NCBI GenBank assembly: GCA_963729165.1
Contig: CAVSMM010000014.1
Location: 62,001-126,000, forward strand
Length of the DNA stretch: 64,000 bases
Direction of reading: 5' to 3'
DNA from: JACCZX01 sp963729165
Lineage (GTDB): Bacteria > Pseudomonadota > Gammaproteobacteria > Burkholderiales > Burkholderiaceae_F
The notes under the pieces are model-generated. The model was not told the DNA's origin and ran no database searches. It saw only the letters and a program-made list of their open reading frames with translations. The translations under genes and the position numbers were made by a program. This document shows, piece by piece, positions 47,551 through 56,917 of the stretch (positions are counted from its first letter, which is position 1; each line of letters starts with the position of its first letter).

Positions 47551-48619
47551 AGGCGTTCGCGCTCGCGTTGACTTGAGCTTCGGCGAGTTCACGCTCGACG
47601 TTGATCTCCACTTGCCTGGGCGCGGCGTCACGGCGTTTTTCGGTCCATCGGGCTCGGGCAAGACCACGCTGTTGCGATGTATCGCAGGCCTGCAATCGAC
47701 GCATCGCGGTTTGATTTCGGTCAACGGTGAAACCTGGCAGGACGAACAAACGTTTGTCTCAGTGCATCGGCGCCCGCTGGGGTATGTGTTCCAGGAGGCA
47801 AGCTTGTTCGGCCATCTTTCGGTGCGCAAGAACCTCGAATACGGACTGCATCGCGTGCCGGCGGACAAGCGCAGGGTGGTGCTGCAGGATGTTATTGACC
47901 TCCTCAGCATCGGTCCGATGCTGCGTCGCTCCTGCGAAAGCCTGTCCGGAGGCGAGCGTCAGCGGGTAGCGATCGCGCGTGCGCTGGCGGTGAGTCCGCG
48001 CCTGCTGCTGATGGACGAACCGCTGGCTTCGCTGGACGGTGCGCGCAAGCAGGAAATACTGCCCTACCTGGAACGCTTGCACGACGACTTGGACATTCCT
48101 GTGCTCTACGTCAGTCATTCACCCGATGAAGTCGCCCGCCTCGCCGATCATGTCGTGCTGCTTGCAGAGGGCCGCGCGATCGCGCAGGGCGGGCTGCACC
48201 AGACACTTTCGCGTCTGGATCTGGCCGGCGCGCTCGCCGATGACGTGGGTGTCGTCATCGATGCCGTCGTTGCTGAGCACGACGACCTCGACCGTTTGAG
48301 CCGCCTTGAGTTTCCGGGCGGCAGCATCTGGGTGAGCCGATGCGCCGAGTCAGCGGGACGCCACATGCGCGTTCGGATTCAGGCGGGCGACGTGAGCCTT
48401 GCGATTCACAAAGCGGAGCAGAGCAGCTTCCTTAATGTGCTTTCCTGCAAGGTCGTCGAGCTCACGGCGGTCAACCCGCGCGGGCACGTGCTGGTGAAGC
48501 TCGATATGGCAGGAACGCCGCTCATTGCGCGCATCACGGAGCGTTCACGCAAACATCTGCAGATCGCGCCAGGTCAACCGCTATGGGCTCAGATCAAGAG
48601 TGTCGCGCTGCTGCGCTGA
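47543..48619 (+). CDS. modC: Molybdate ABC transporter ATP-binding protein
   Basis: ATPase of the molybdate importer, 358 residues. Walker A is FFGPSGSGKTTLLRCIAG, the Q-loop GYVFQEASLFGHLSV, the signature CESLSGGERQRVAIARAL, Walker B LLLMDEPLASLD and the switch His is in VLYVSHSPDEV. A C-terminal TOBE (molybdate-binding) domain covers residues about 290-355 (SFLNVLSCKVVELTAVNPRG, HVLVKLDMAGTPLIARIT). GTG start, overlapping modB. Confidence 0.96.
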   Translation: MNEGVRARVDLSFGEFTLDVDLHLPGRGVTAFFGPSGSGKTTLLRCIAGLQSTHRGLISVNGETWQDEQTFVSVHRRPLGYVFQEASLFGHLSVRKNLEYGLHRVPADKRRVVLQDVIDLLSIGPMLRRSCESLSGGERQRVAIARALAVSPRLLLMDEPLASLDGARKQEILPYLERLHDDLDIPVLYVSHSPDEVARLADHVVLLAEGRAIAQGGLHQTLSRLDLAGALADDVGVVIDAVVAEHDDLDRLSRLEFPGGSIWVSRCAESAGRHMRVRIQAGDVSLAIHKAEQSSFLNVLSCKVVELTAVNPRGHVLVKLDMAGTPLIARITERSRKHLQIAPGQPLWAQIKSVALLR

Positions 48620-48673
48620 GAAGGTCTTCCGCGCTAGCGCGTGCCGCCAGCGTATCGGCGCGTACCGCGAGCC

Positions 48674-49051
48674 TTAAGCGCGCTTACCTGCGGGCGTGCG
48701 AGAGGCTCGACGAGACGAGCGGCTCGCCGCACTAAGCTCCTTCATCGCGGTGCTGGTGGCCTGAGTGGCGCGCTTCTCGATCGAGCGGTACAACGCGACG
48801 ACGTGTTTTCCGAACGGTGTCAGCTGTGTGCTGCCACCCACGTTGCGGCCCGGTAAAGACATGCTGACCGGTTCCGTAAACAATTCATTAGTGGCCGCCA
48901 GCAACTCCCACGCGCGCTTGTAGGACATTTGCATCGAGCGCGCTGCCGCTGCCAGCGAGCCGGTGCGCGCGATGTGCTCGAGCAACTCGACTTTGCCGTG
49001 GCCCAGCCAACCTCGCTCGAGCTCGACGCGCAGTGTCAGGGAGGCCGGCAT
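48674..49051 (-). CDS. Short ModE-like winged-helix regulator without molybdate-binding domain
   Basis: A 125-residue protein with the ModE N-terminal DNA-binding domain: LRVELERGWLGHGKVELLEH, IARTGSLAAAARSMQMSYKR, AWELLAATNELF and GGSTQLTPFGKHVVALYRSI. Full ModE (about 260 residues) carries two TOBE domains after this; here the protein ends in a basic Ser/Arg/Ala tail. It must sense molybdate through another protein or not at all. It lies convergent with modC and is the best candidate to bind the dyad at 46039-46066. The DUF4019-type gene lies 9 bases upstream on the same strand. Confidence 0.85.
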   Translation of the reverse strand: MPASLTLRVELERGWLGHGKVELLEHIARTGSLAAAARSMQMSYKRAWELLAATNELFTEPVSMSLPGRNVGGSTQLTPFGKHVVALYRSIEKRATQATSTAMKELSAASRSSRRASRTPAGKRA

Positions 49052-49060
49052 TAGTCAGCG

Positions 49061-49537
49061 CTAGCGAATCGAGTATCCCGTTGGCCGCCAGACGCCGTCC
49101 TGGAAGGCAAGCGTGACGACCTCTTCGGCACCGTCTTTCTTTTCGAAATTCGTTCGATAACGAACGGTCACATATTGACCGTCCGGCACGCCCGGCAAAG
49201 AAGTCTTGTAGCCAGCGGCTTCGACCGTGCGAGACTTCATCGCACCAAAGGGCGCCCGCGTGGACGGCAACGAGTCGACCCATTGCTCGCGCGTCACGCG
49301 CTGGCGGAAAAGCCCTGCGCATTCATCCCAGGCCTTGGCGTACTCGCCACGATCCAGAAGGCCGAGCCACTTCTCGCCGGCGGCCTGCGCGGCAAGCTCG
49401 CGAAAGGCATTCGAGGAATCGCCGGCCGGCATCGTGACCGAAGCGCCAGACGTCGGCGGAGTCGCTGACTTCATCTGTGCAAGGGCGGTAGCAGCGTGAA
49501 GCGACAGGACAACGAGCAGCAAGCGAAAGATCATCAT
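49061..49537 (-). CDS. Exported DUF4019-type protein
   Basis: 158 residues with a signal peptide (MMIFRLLLVVLSLHAATALA then QMK). The domain FRELAAQAAGEKWLGLLDRG then EYAKAWDECAGLFRQRVTRE and QWVDSLPSTRAPFGAMKSRT, closing with VTLAFQDGVWRPTGYSI, fits DUF4019, a small periplasmic family of unknown function. It sits between scpA and the ModE-like gene on the minus strand. Confidence 0.8.
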   Translation of the reverse strand: MMIFRLLLVVLSLHAATALAQMKSATPPTSGASVTMPAGDSSNAFRELAAQAAGEKWLGLLDRGEYAKAWDECAGLFRQRVTREQWVDSLPSTRAPFGAMKSRTVEAAGYKTSLPGVPDGQYVTVRYRTNFEKKDGAEEVVTLAFQDGVWRPTGYSIR

Positions 49538-49555
49538 GGGTACGAAGGCAATGGT

Positions 49556-50422
49556 TTAGCTGGGTGAATAGGCCAATCGAATGTAGATCGGAGCAAAGGG
49601 CGCCGCCTGAGTGATATCGATCAGCGCCTCGCGTGCAAGTTCCAGCAGCGCCAAAAAATGCACGATGGCCACTGCAACGCCGCGCGCCGGGTCGAAAAGA
49701 TCGCCAAACTCGATGAACTTTTTGTGCTGCAGCGCTTTCAGGATCGAGCTCATGTGCTCGCGTACCGAGAGCTCTTCGCGGTTAATGTGGTGGCGGGCAA
49801 TCAGGTGTGCGCGCTTGACGACGTCGGCCCACGCATCACGCAGATCGATTACGTTGACTTGCGGGAAGCGCTTCTCGAGCGATTGCTCGATCACCACGGT
49901 TGCGCGCAGAAAGTCGCGCCCGATGCGTGGCAATTCGTCGAGGCGCTGCGCGGCGAGCTTCATGCGCTCGTATTCGAGCAGCCGGCGCACGAGTTCGGCA
50001 CGCGGGTCGTCGCTTTCTTCTCCGCTGTCCGTCTTCCGCACCGGCAGCAACATGCGCGATTTGATCTCGATCAGCAGCGCGGCCATCAGCAAATACTCGG
50101 CAGCCAATTCAAGGTTCTTGGCACGGATCTGATCGATGTACGTCAGGTACTGCAGCGTCAACGGCGCCATCGGGATATCGAGCACGTTGAAATGCTGCTT
50201 GCGAATCAGATACAGCAGCAGATCGAGCGGCCCTTCGAACGCCTCGAGAAAGATCTCGAGCGCGTCGGGTGGGATGTAGAGATCGTCGGGAAGCCGGAAC
50301 AATGGCTCCCCGTACAGACGCGCGAGGGCGACATTGTCGACCGTGTCCGGCGGACCGCCGGCAGCCCGCCGTTCCAGTGCCACGCCCTCCGAAGCGAATA
50401 AATCCGATGCGCCAGCGTTCAA
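49556..50422 (-). CDS. scpA: Segregation and condensation protein A
   Basis: Kleisin subunit of the Smc–ScpAB condensin, 288 residues. The N-terminal signature is IFLEAFEGPLDLLLYLIRKQ then HFNVLDIPMAPLTLQYLTYI, and YLLMAALLIEIKSRMLLPV follows. The C-terminal winged helix ends LALLELAREALIDITQAAPF. The start is TTG 50422, directly after the TAG of the upstream gene, indicating translational coupling. ScpB is not in the window. Confidence 0.93.
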   Translation of the reverse strand: MNAGASDLFASEGVALERRAAGGPPDTVDNVALARLYGEPLFRLPDDLYIPPDALEIFLEAFEGPLDLLLYLIRKQHFNVLDIPMAPLTLQYLTYIDQIRAKNLELAAEYLLMAALLIEIKSRMLLPVRKTDSGEESDDPRAELVRRLLEYERMKLAAQRLDELPRIGRDFLRATVVIEQSLEKRFPQVNVIDLRDAWADVVKRAHLIARHHINREELSVREHMSSILKALQHKKFIEFGDLFDPARGVAVAIVHFLALLELAREALIDITQAAPFAPIYIRLAYSPS

Positions 50423-50632
50423 CTACTTCGCCTCGCTTACCGGAAGCGTCGACCCATACACGTAGGCCGGCTGCGGAACGTCGGACGCCTCGTAGCGCTT
50501 GTAGAGATCGGCGTCGATATTTTTGTCCCAGAACATGGCTCGGCCTTCGCGCTGGCCGCGCTCGATCTCGGGGTTTTTTTGCTTCAGCTCGCGCAGGAAG
50601 CGCGTGATGTCGGATTCGTAACCGCTTTTCAT
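50423..50632 (-). CDS. Small DUF3460-type protein
   Basis: 69 residues: MKSGYESDITRFLRELKQKN, PEIERGQREGRAMFWDKN and a Pro/Tyr-rich end. The pattern YESDxTxFLxxLKxxxPxxxxxQxxGRxxxWDK is characteristic of a betaproteobacterial family annotated DUF3460. It abuts scpA with no gap. Function unknown; its conserved place before scpA suggests a link to chromosome condensation, which is inference. Confidence 0.88.
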   Translation of the reverse strand: MKSGYESDITRFLRELKQKNPEIERGQREGRAMFWDKNIDADLYKRYEASDVPQPAYVYGSTLPVSEAK

Positions 50633-50666
50633 GGTCTGCCGGTAAAGGATAGTTTCAGCGTGGATT

Positions 50667-52388
50667 TTAGGCGCTTACCAACAACGCGTTGGCGCGCGCG
50701 ATCGCAGCAGGCATATCGGCCACCACATTGTCACCGCCGAGTCTCGCGATGAAGCCCGAGCGCGCCAGCATCGACGAAGGTTGCTCGTGCGGGCCCGCAA
50801 GAATCAGTGTTCCGCCACGCTTGGAAAGTTGTCTGCGTAACGTATCCAGCGCATCGACTCCGGTCGTATCGAGCGAGATCAGAAGCGCCAGGTCAAAGAT
50901 GATGACGCGTGGCGCCAGCTCGCCCACATACCGTGACGGATCGTTGATGGCTTCGAGCTTCGAAACTGCGCCGAAGAACAGTGAGCCGAACAGCCGGTAC
51001 GCCTCCACTCCGCGCAGAGCGTCGGCCGGCGCGAGTGCAACCGACTCGATGCGCGTGACCTGCGATATCCGGTAGATGAAAAACAGGCTGGCGAGGATCA
51101 ATCCGACTTCGACCGCCACCGTGATGTCGAAGATCACCGTCAGAAAGAAAGTGGCCAGCAGGATGGTTCGATATGTGACCGGAAAGTTTTTAAGGCGCGC
51201 GAACTCGTGCCACTCACCCATGTTCCACGCCACCAGCATCAAAATGGCGGCCAGTACCGCCAGCGGAATACTCGCAGCGAGCGGTGCGGCGATCAAAACG
51301 ATTGCGAGCAGCGTCAGGGCATGAACGATGCCGGCGATCGGGCTCACCGCGCCACTTTTGACGTTGGTCACAGTGCGTGCGATCGTGCCGGTTGCCGGGA
51401 GTCCGCCAAAGAGCGGCGTAACGAAATTGGCGATGCCCTGTGCCATTAGCTCCTGATTGGGATCATGCCGGTCGTCGATCAGCTTGTCGGCGATGCGCGC
51501 GCACAGCAGCGACTCGACCGCGCCGAGAAGTGCGATCGTCATCGTCGGTGCGACCAGCTGCTTGACGAGCTCCCACGAGAAGGTCGGCAGCTGAAGAGAC
51601 GGCAGCTCCTGCGGAATCCCACCGAATTTGCTGCCGATCGTTTCCACCGGCACGTCCAACAACGCCACGATTGCAGTAGCGAGTACCAGCGCTACGATCG
51701 TTCCCGGCACATGCCTGACGAAACGCTGCCCGCGAGTGATCACCGCGGGGGCGGACAGTCGTGGCCAGAACACCATGATTGCGAGCGATCCCGCCGCGAT
51801 CGCCACCGCGTAAGGGTTGATCGTGCCGAGCGCTCGCCCGATCAACTGCGCTTGCTGAAAAAAATCAGCCGGCATGCGATCGATCGAAAGCCCGAGAAAG
51901 TCCTTCAACTGCGACAGGATGATCAGAACTGCGATGCCATTGGTGAAGCCAATCACGATCGAGACCGGAATAAAGCGAACCAGATAGCCGAGCCGAGTGA
52001 GCCCCATCACGAACAGCAGTACGCCGGCGCACATCGTCGAGATCAACAGGTTGGCGAAGCCGTACTTGGCGATGATCCCGTAAATGATCACTATGAATGC
52101 ACCGGCAGGCCCACCGATCTGCACCCGCGACCCACCCAGCGCAGAGATCAGGAATCCAGCGATGATCGCCGTAAAGAGTCCCTGCTCCGGCTTTGCTCCG
52201 CTGGCGATGCCGAAAGCCATTGCCAGCGGCAGGGCAACGATGCCGACGGTTACCCCTGCCGATAGATCCTTGACGAACTTAGCGCGGTCGTAGTCGCGTA
52301 AGGAGTCGAGCAGATAGGGATGAAACGGAGCAAGCTGCAAGCGAGCCAGGCGAGCTCGCCACAGCTCAAACGCATCCGTCGTGGCCAT
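50667..52388 (-). CDS. SulP-family anion transporter with STAS domain
   Basis: 573 residues, about eleven hydrophobic segments. SulP signatures are VGIVALPLAMAFGIASGAKP, ISALGGSRVQIGGPAGAFIV and FIPVSIVIGFTNGIAVLIIL, then QGIANFVTPLFGGLPATGTI and ARTVTNVKSGAVSPIAGI. A C-terminal STAS domain (VIIFDLALLISLDTTGVDAL, GGTLILAGPH) ends it, with no cNMP domain, unlike the SulP gene at 2847. Substrate (sulfate, bicarbonate or C4-dicarboxylate) is undetermined. It follows metG by 10 bases. Confidence 0.93.
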   Translation of the reverse strand: MATTDAFELWRARLARLQLAPFHPYLLDSLRDYDRAKFVKDLSAGVTVGIVALPLAMAFGIASGAKPEQGLFTAIIAGFLISALGGSRVQIGGPAGAFIVIIYGIIAKYGFANLLISTMCAGVLLFVMGLTRLGYLVRFIPVSIVIGFTNGIAVLIILSQLKDFLGLSIDRMPADFFQQAQLIGRALGTINPYAVAIAAGSLAIMVFWPRLSAPAVITRGQRFVRHVPGTIVALVLATAIVALLDVPVETIGSKFGGIPQELPSLQLPTFSWELVKQLVAPTMTIALLGAVESLLCARIADKLIDDRHDPNQELMAQGIANFVTPLFGGLPATGTIARTVTNVKSGAVSPIAGIVHALTLLAIVLIAAPLAASIPLAVLAAILMLVAWNMGEWHEFARLKNFPVTYRTILLATFFLTVIFDITVAVEVGLILASLFFIYRISQVTRIESVALAPADALRGVEAYRLFGSLFFGAVSKLEAINDPSRYVGELAPRVIIFDLALLISLDTTGVDALDTLRRQLSKRGGTLILAGPHEQPSSMLARSGFIARLGGDNVVADMPAAIARANALLVSA

Positions 52389-52398
52389 GTCGCCGACG

Positions 52399-54480
52399 TT
52401 ACTTCACGCGCATGCCTGGCACAGCGCCTGGATGGGGATCAAGCAAATATATTCCCGGCTGCTGTTTCTCGTCCGCATGACTGGCGGCGAGCACCATCCC
52501 CTCGCTGACACCGAACTTCATCTTGCGAGGCGCCAGGTTCGCGACCAGCACCGTCAGCTTGCTGATCAAGTCTTCGGGTTTGTATGCCGCTTTGATACCC
52601 GACAACACGTTTCGATGACGGCCTTCGCCCGCATCGAGCGTCAGCCGCAGCAATTTGTCGGAGCCTTCGACATGTTCCGCGTTGACAATCCTCGCAATAC
52701 GCAAGTCGATCTTGGCGAAGTCGTCAATCGTTATCGAGTCGGAGATCGCGACTCCGCCCGGCGCCGGCGCTACATCCGCAGCGGGGTCCGGCGCATCGAA
52801 GAGTGCGTCAAGCTGTTTGGCTTCTACACGGGTCATTAGATGTTTGTAAGGAGCAATCTTGCGTGGCAGGGTTTCAGCGTCAGCCCAGATGAAATCACGG
52901 TCGAGGCCGAAGAAGTCGTGCGCTATACGTTTGGCGGTGGCGGGCAGGATCGGAGCGAGACATACCGATAGCAGCTTGAAACCGTGCAGCGCACTTGAAC
53001 AGATGTGTTGCAGTTCCGCATGGCGGACAGATTCCTTGGCAAGCTTCCAAGGTTCAGCAGCGTCGAACGCTTCATTCAGGCGATCCGCGGTCGCCATGAC
53101 GTCGCGCAAAGCCTTGCTGAATTCACGCGATTCGAGCGCTTCGGCAACCAGCAAAGACGTTACGCGCGCGCCGTCGACAAGTGCCTGCTCTTCCTTGTAC
53201 GCCAACTGCCCGTCAAAGTGCTTGCTGATGAAATTAGCCGCCCGGCTGGCGATGTTCACGTACTTGCCGATCAGGTCGCTGTTGACGCGCACCAGAAAAT
53301 CGTCCGGAACGAACTCGATATCCTCCACGCGCCCGTTCAGCTTCGCCGCCACGTAATAGCGAAACCACTCGGGATTCATGCCGAGCTCCAGATAGCGCAA
53401 CGGGTCGATGCCGGTGCCGCGGCTCTTGCTCATCTTCTCGCCGCTGACGGTGATGAATCCATGCACGTAAATGTTGTCGGGCACTTTGCGGCCCGAAAAC
53501 TTGAGCATCGCGGGCCAGAACAGCGTATGGAAGTACACGATGTCCTTGCCGATGAAATGAATCTGCTCGACGTCGTCGGCTGCCATGAATTCGTCGAAAG
53601 AGAGCAGCTCGCCCTTCGCACGCGCCTTGCCCTGATCGAAGTACGCCTTTAGCGAAGCGAGGTAGCCGATCGGCGCATCGAGCCAGACATAGAAATACTT
53701 TCCCGGTGCGTCTGGAATGGGAATGCCGAAATACGGCGCGTCGCGCGATATGTCCCAATCTGCGAGCCCCTTGCCGCCGGCGCCCAGCCATTCCTGCGTC
53801 TTTGCGTACACCTCGGGCTGCAGCCTCGGCTCACCATGCCGATTGGTTCCGACGGTCCAGTTGCGCAGATAATCGACGCAGCGCGGATCTGACAGACGGA
53901 AGAAGAAGTGCTCCGATGACTTCAGCTCGGGCCGCGCGCCGGTCAGCACCGAATACGGATCGATCAGATCGGTCGGCGCATAGGTTGAACCGCAGACCTC
54001 GCAGTTGTCGCCGTTTTGATCCTTCGCGCCGCACACCGGGCACGTGCCCTTGATGTAACGGTCCGGCAGAAACATGCCTTTCTGCGGATCGTAGAACTGC
54101 TCGACCGTGCGCGTCGCGATCAGCCCATTCGCCTTCAACGCCGAGTAGATCGACAGCGACAACTCGACGTTTTCCGGAGAATCGGTCGTGTGCCAGTGAT
54201 CAAACGCGATGTTGAACCCGTCCAGATACTTCTGGCGCGCAGGGCGCAGCTCGTCGATGAATTCGCGCGGCGTCTTGCCGGCTTTTTCCGCGGCGATCAT
54301 GATCGGCACGCCATGCGCATCTTCAGCGCAGACGAAATGAACTTCGTGACCACGCATCTTCTGGAATCTCACCCAGATGTCCGCCTGGATGTATTCCATG
54401 ATGTGGCCGATATGCGGCCGGCCGTTTGCGTATGGCAGCGCGGTCGTAACGAACAGGCGTCGCTTCATTGAGCGCGGCAT
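52399..54480 (-). CDS. metG: Methionyl-tRNA synthetase
   Basis: Class I aminoacyl-tRNA synthetase. The HIGH motif is in TTALPYANGRPHIGHIMEYI, the KMSKS loop in GEKMSKSRGTGIDPLRYLEL, and the zinc knuckle has CPVCGAKDQNGDNCEVCGS. The C-terminal tRNA-binding domain (FAKIDLRIARIVNAEHVEGS, SDKLLRLTLDAGE) is fused, as in dimeric bacterial MetG. Roughly 690 residues from ATG 54480; ATG 54468 (MKRRLFVTTALPY) is equally plausible. The longer frame from 54702 is antisense to the small gene at 54598. Divergent from the corA–mrp side. Confidence 0.96.
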   Translation of the reverse strand: MPRSMKRRLFVTTALPYANGRPHIGHIMEYIQADIWVRFQKMRGHEVHFVCAEDAHGVPIMIAAEKAGKTPREFIDELRPARQKYLDGFNIAFDHWHTTDSPENVELSLSIYSALKANGLIATRTVEQFYDPQKGMFLPDRYIKGTCPVCGAKDQNGDNCEVCGSTYAPTDLIDPYSVLTGARPELKSSEHFFFRLSDPRCVDYLRNWTVGTNRHGEPRLQPEVYAKTQEWLGAGGKGLADWDISRDAPYFGIPIPDAPGKYFYVWLDAPIGYLASLKAYFDQGKARAKGELLSFDEFMAADDVEQIHFIGKDIVYFHTLFWPAMLKFSGRKVPDNIYVHGFITVSGEKMSKSRGTGIDPLRYLELGMNPEWFRYYVAAKLNGRVEDIEFVPDDFLVRVNSDLIGKYVNIASRAANFISKHFDGQLAYKEEQALVDGARVTSLLVAEALESREFSKALRDVMATADRLNEAFDAAEPWKLAKESVRHAELQHICSSALHGFKLLSVCLAPILPATAKRIAHDFFGLDRDFIWADAETLPRKIAPYKHLMTRVEAKQLDALFDAPDPAADVAPAPGGVAISDSITIDDFAKIDLRIARIVNAEHVEGSDKLLRLTLDAGEGRHRNVLSGIKAAYKPEDLISKLTVLVANLAPRKMKFGVSEGMVLAASHADEKQQPGIYLLDPHPGAVPGMRVK

Positions 54481-54597
54481 TGTAAGTGCCGCCTGCTTCG
54501 CGCTGCCTGATCTGCTCTCAGCGATTTCGGCGGGCGTGAACGAAGGCAATACAAACTTCACATCGGTATCCTCATGCCAAACAGAGGAGAGTTGGCT

Positions 54598-54792
54598 ATG
54601 ACATCGCCTTCGCCGCCGCGCCGTCGCAGTCTTGAGAGGGAGATCATCATTGCGGTGATCGTTCTGTATCTGATGATCACCGGGGTGATGGTGACCGTGC
54701 ACTACCTACAGCCGCCCGGGCAGCAGACCACTACGTCTTCGAATTCGCCATCGCACGAGAAGCGGAGCTCGCGTCAGCCGAGCGACCGATGA
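54598..54792 (+). CDS. Small single-helix membrane protein
   Basis: 64 residues from ATG 54598, with GGAGAG eight bases before. A basic, Pro-rich start (MTSPSPPRRRSLERE) precedes one helix (IIIAVIVLYLMITGVMVTVH), then a polar Thr/Ser tail. Likely N-in, C-out. It lies 13 bases before corA and may be cotranscribed. No family recognised. Confidence 0.65.
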   Translation: MTSPSPPRRRSLEREIIIAVIVLYLMITGVMVTVHYLQPPGQQTTTSSNSPSHEKRSSRQPSDR

Positions 54793-54805
54793 CCGGAGAC
54801 TGACG

Positions 54806-55778
54806 ATGATCCACACCGTGCTTAAGTCCGGCGAACAGCTTTCGCTGTTGGATAACCTGCCGCCGCCGGATCACGACTCCAAGGTGCTGTGGCTCGAGGT
54901 CAACGCTCCCACGGCCGAAGAATCAGCAAGTCTTCGCGAGCGATTTGGAGTCGAAACTCGAACGCAGGTCGGCAACGTCGTCGAGGAAGCCGAGTTGCTT
55001 TACTTGCGCTCCCAACTCATTGGGCTCGGTGCGGATCGTGAGCCGCACTTTGTAAGCGTGACGTTCGTGCTGGCAGACGGGTTCATTGTCACGGTTACCG
55101 ATGATGCCGAGTTCAGACCATTCGGCGCCGTGTTGCAGCGTTGCAAACGAAAACCGAGCAACGCCGAAAGCCCAAAGGCTTTACTTAGGTTACTGCTGCA
55201 AACAGCGAACGACAGCGCCGAAGCAGTGATCGATCATGTGGCCGACGCCCTGGTGCAGACCACGGTTGAGATTTCCGAGATTTCGGACGGCTACGATGAA
55301 CGCGGCCGCGAGCTCGGCGTCAGCGATCTCAGCGGAACGATGCGGCGTCTGAACGAAAAGGAGGAGCTCGATTTTGCACTGCGTGGAGGCGCAACTGACG
55401 CTCGGACGCACGGTTCGATATCTGGGTGACGAAGTCGATAACCGCACCGAGCAGGACTTGCAGGTATTGGTCAACGAGCTGGCCGGTGACGTTGCCGGCA
55501 CCAAGGAGCACGCGGCGTTTCAGCACGAAAAGGTTCGCTATCTGCAGACGGCGGTCACCAACATCCTGAACATCAAGCAGAACGAGATCATCAAGGTGTT
55601 CACGATCATCACCGCAGTCTTTCTGCCGCCGACTTTGATCGGCACGCTGTACGGCATGAACTTCGCGGTGATGCCGGAGCTATCTTGGGAGCACGGATTC
55701 ATTTACTCGATGTGTCTGACTCTCGGCGCCGCCATCCTTCCGCTTTGGTACATCAAACGCCGCGGCTGGCTGCGTTGA
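54806..55778 (+). CDS. CorA-like magnesium/zinc transporter (frameshifted)
   Basis: CorA-family channel of about 323 residues after correction. The cytosolic domain runs from WLEVNAPTAEESASLRERFG to RRLNEKEEL; after a shift in the TTTT at 55374-55377 it continues HCVEAQLTLGRTVRYLGDEV. Then come NILNIKQNEIIKVFTIITAV and FLPPTLIGTLYGMNF with the family GMN motif, and a second helix near the C-terminus. One-base indel only. Transports divalent cations; Mg2+ is the usual substrate. Located between the small membrane protein and mrp. Confidence 0.85.
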
Positions 55779-55808
55779 GCAGCCCAGAGCGTGCATACTT
55801 CGCGCACT

Positions 55809-56894
55809 ATGAGCATGACCGTTGAACAGGCGCAGGCAGCGCTGCAGAAAGTCGTTGATTCGAACACCGGCAAGGACCTGATGTCATCGCGCTCTGCGCG
55901 CAACGTGCGCGTTGAAGGTGGCGATGTCAGCGTCGATGTCGAGCTCGGCTATCCCGCCGCGAGCCAGATCGAACCGATCCGGCGTTCGGTGATCGATGCG
56001 TTGAAAGCGGCGGGCGCCGCCAACGTCAGCGCGAATGTGACGATGAAGATCGTTGCGCACACCGTGCAGCGCGGGCTGAAGGTGATGCCCAACATCAAAA
56101 ACATTGTTGCGGTCGCCTCCGGAAAGGGCGGTGTTGGAAAAAGCACCGTCGCGGCCAACCTTGCGTTGGCGCTTTCGGCCGAAGGCGCGCAAGTGGGTGT
56201 GCTCGACGCCGACATCTACGGCCCGAGCCAGCCGACGATGCTCGGCATCAGCGGCCGCCCGACGACGGTCGACAATCGCACGCTGGAGCCGATGGAAAAC
56301 CACGGCATACAGATGAGCTCGATCGGATTGTTGATCGACGCTGATCAACCGATGGTGTGGCGTGGCCCGATGGTCACGCAGGCGCTGCAGCAGCTGCTGA
56401 CGCAAACCAACTGGCGCGATCTCGATTACCTGGTAGTCGATATGCCGCCGGGCACCGGAGATATCCAGTTGACGCTCGCGCAGCAGGTGCCGGTGACCGG
56501 CGTAGTGATCGTTACGACGCCGCAGGACATCGCGCTGATGGATGCAAAAAAAGGGCTGAAGATGTTCGAGAAGGTCGGCGTACCGATCCTCGGCATCGTC
56601 GAGAACATGGCGGTGCACGTTTGCAGCAACTGCGGCCACGCCGAACATATCTTCGGCTCCGAGGGCGGCCAGAAAATGGCCACCGAGTACGGCGTCGACT
56701 TTCTCGGCAGCCTGCCGCTCGATATCCGCATCCGCGAGCAGGCTGATTCCGGCCGGCCCACCGTGATCGCCGAGCCCGACAGTGCAGTCGCGCGGAACTA
56801 CAAGGAAATCGCGCGCAAGGTGGCGGTGCGTATCGCCGAGAAGGCGAAGGACATGTCGTTAAAAATGCCGACGATCAAGGTGTCGAACACTTGA
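55809..56894 (+). CDS. mrp: Iron-sulfur carrier P-loop ATPase Mrp/ApbC
   Basis: Scaffold or carrier that transfers [4Fe-4S] clusters to apo-proteins. The N-terminal MIP18-like domain (VEGGDVSVDVELGYPAASQI) precedes the P-loop VAVASGKGGVGKSTVAANLA. VLDADIYGPSQPTMLGISGR, VVDMPPGTGDIQLTLAQQVP and the cluster CxxC in VHVCSNCGHAEHIFGSEGG follow. 361 residues from ATG 55809; GTG 55791 is an alternative. Divergent from metG across corA, a common order. Confidence 0.96.
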   Translation: MSMTVEQAQAALQKVVDSNTGKDLMSSRSARNVRVEGGDVSVDVELGYPAASQIEPIRRSVIDALKAAGAANVSANVTMKIVAHTVQRGLKVMPNIKNIVAVASGKGGVGKSTVAANLALALSAEGAQVGVLDADIYGPSQPTMLGISGRPTTVDNRTLEPMENHGIQMSSIGLLIDADQPMVWRGPMVTQALQQLLTQTNWRDLDYLVVDMPPGTGDIQLTLAQQVPVTGVVIVTTPQDIALMDAKKGLKMFEKVGVPILGIVENMAVHVCSNCGHAEHIFGSEGGQKMATEYGVDFLGSLPLDIRIREQADSGRPTVIAEPDSAVARNYKEIARKVAVRIAEKAKDMSLKMPTIKVSNT

Positions 56895-56917
56895 AACCCT
56901 AACGACGTGCGTTGCGA

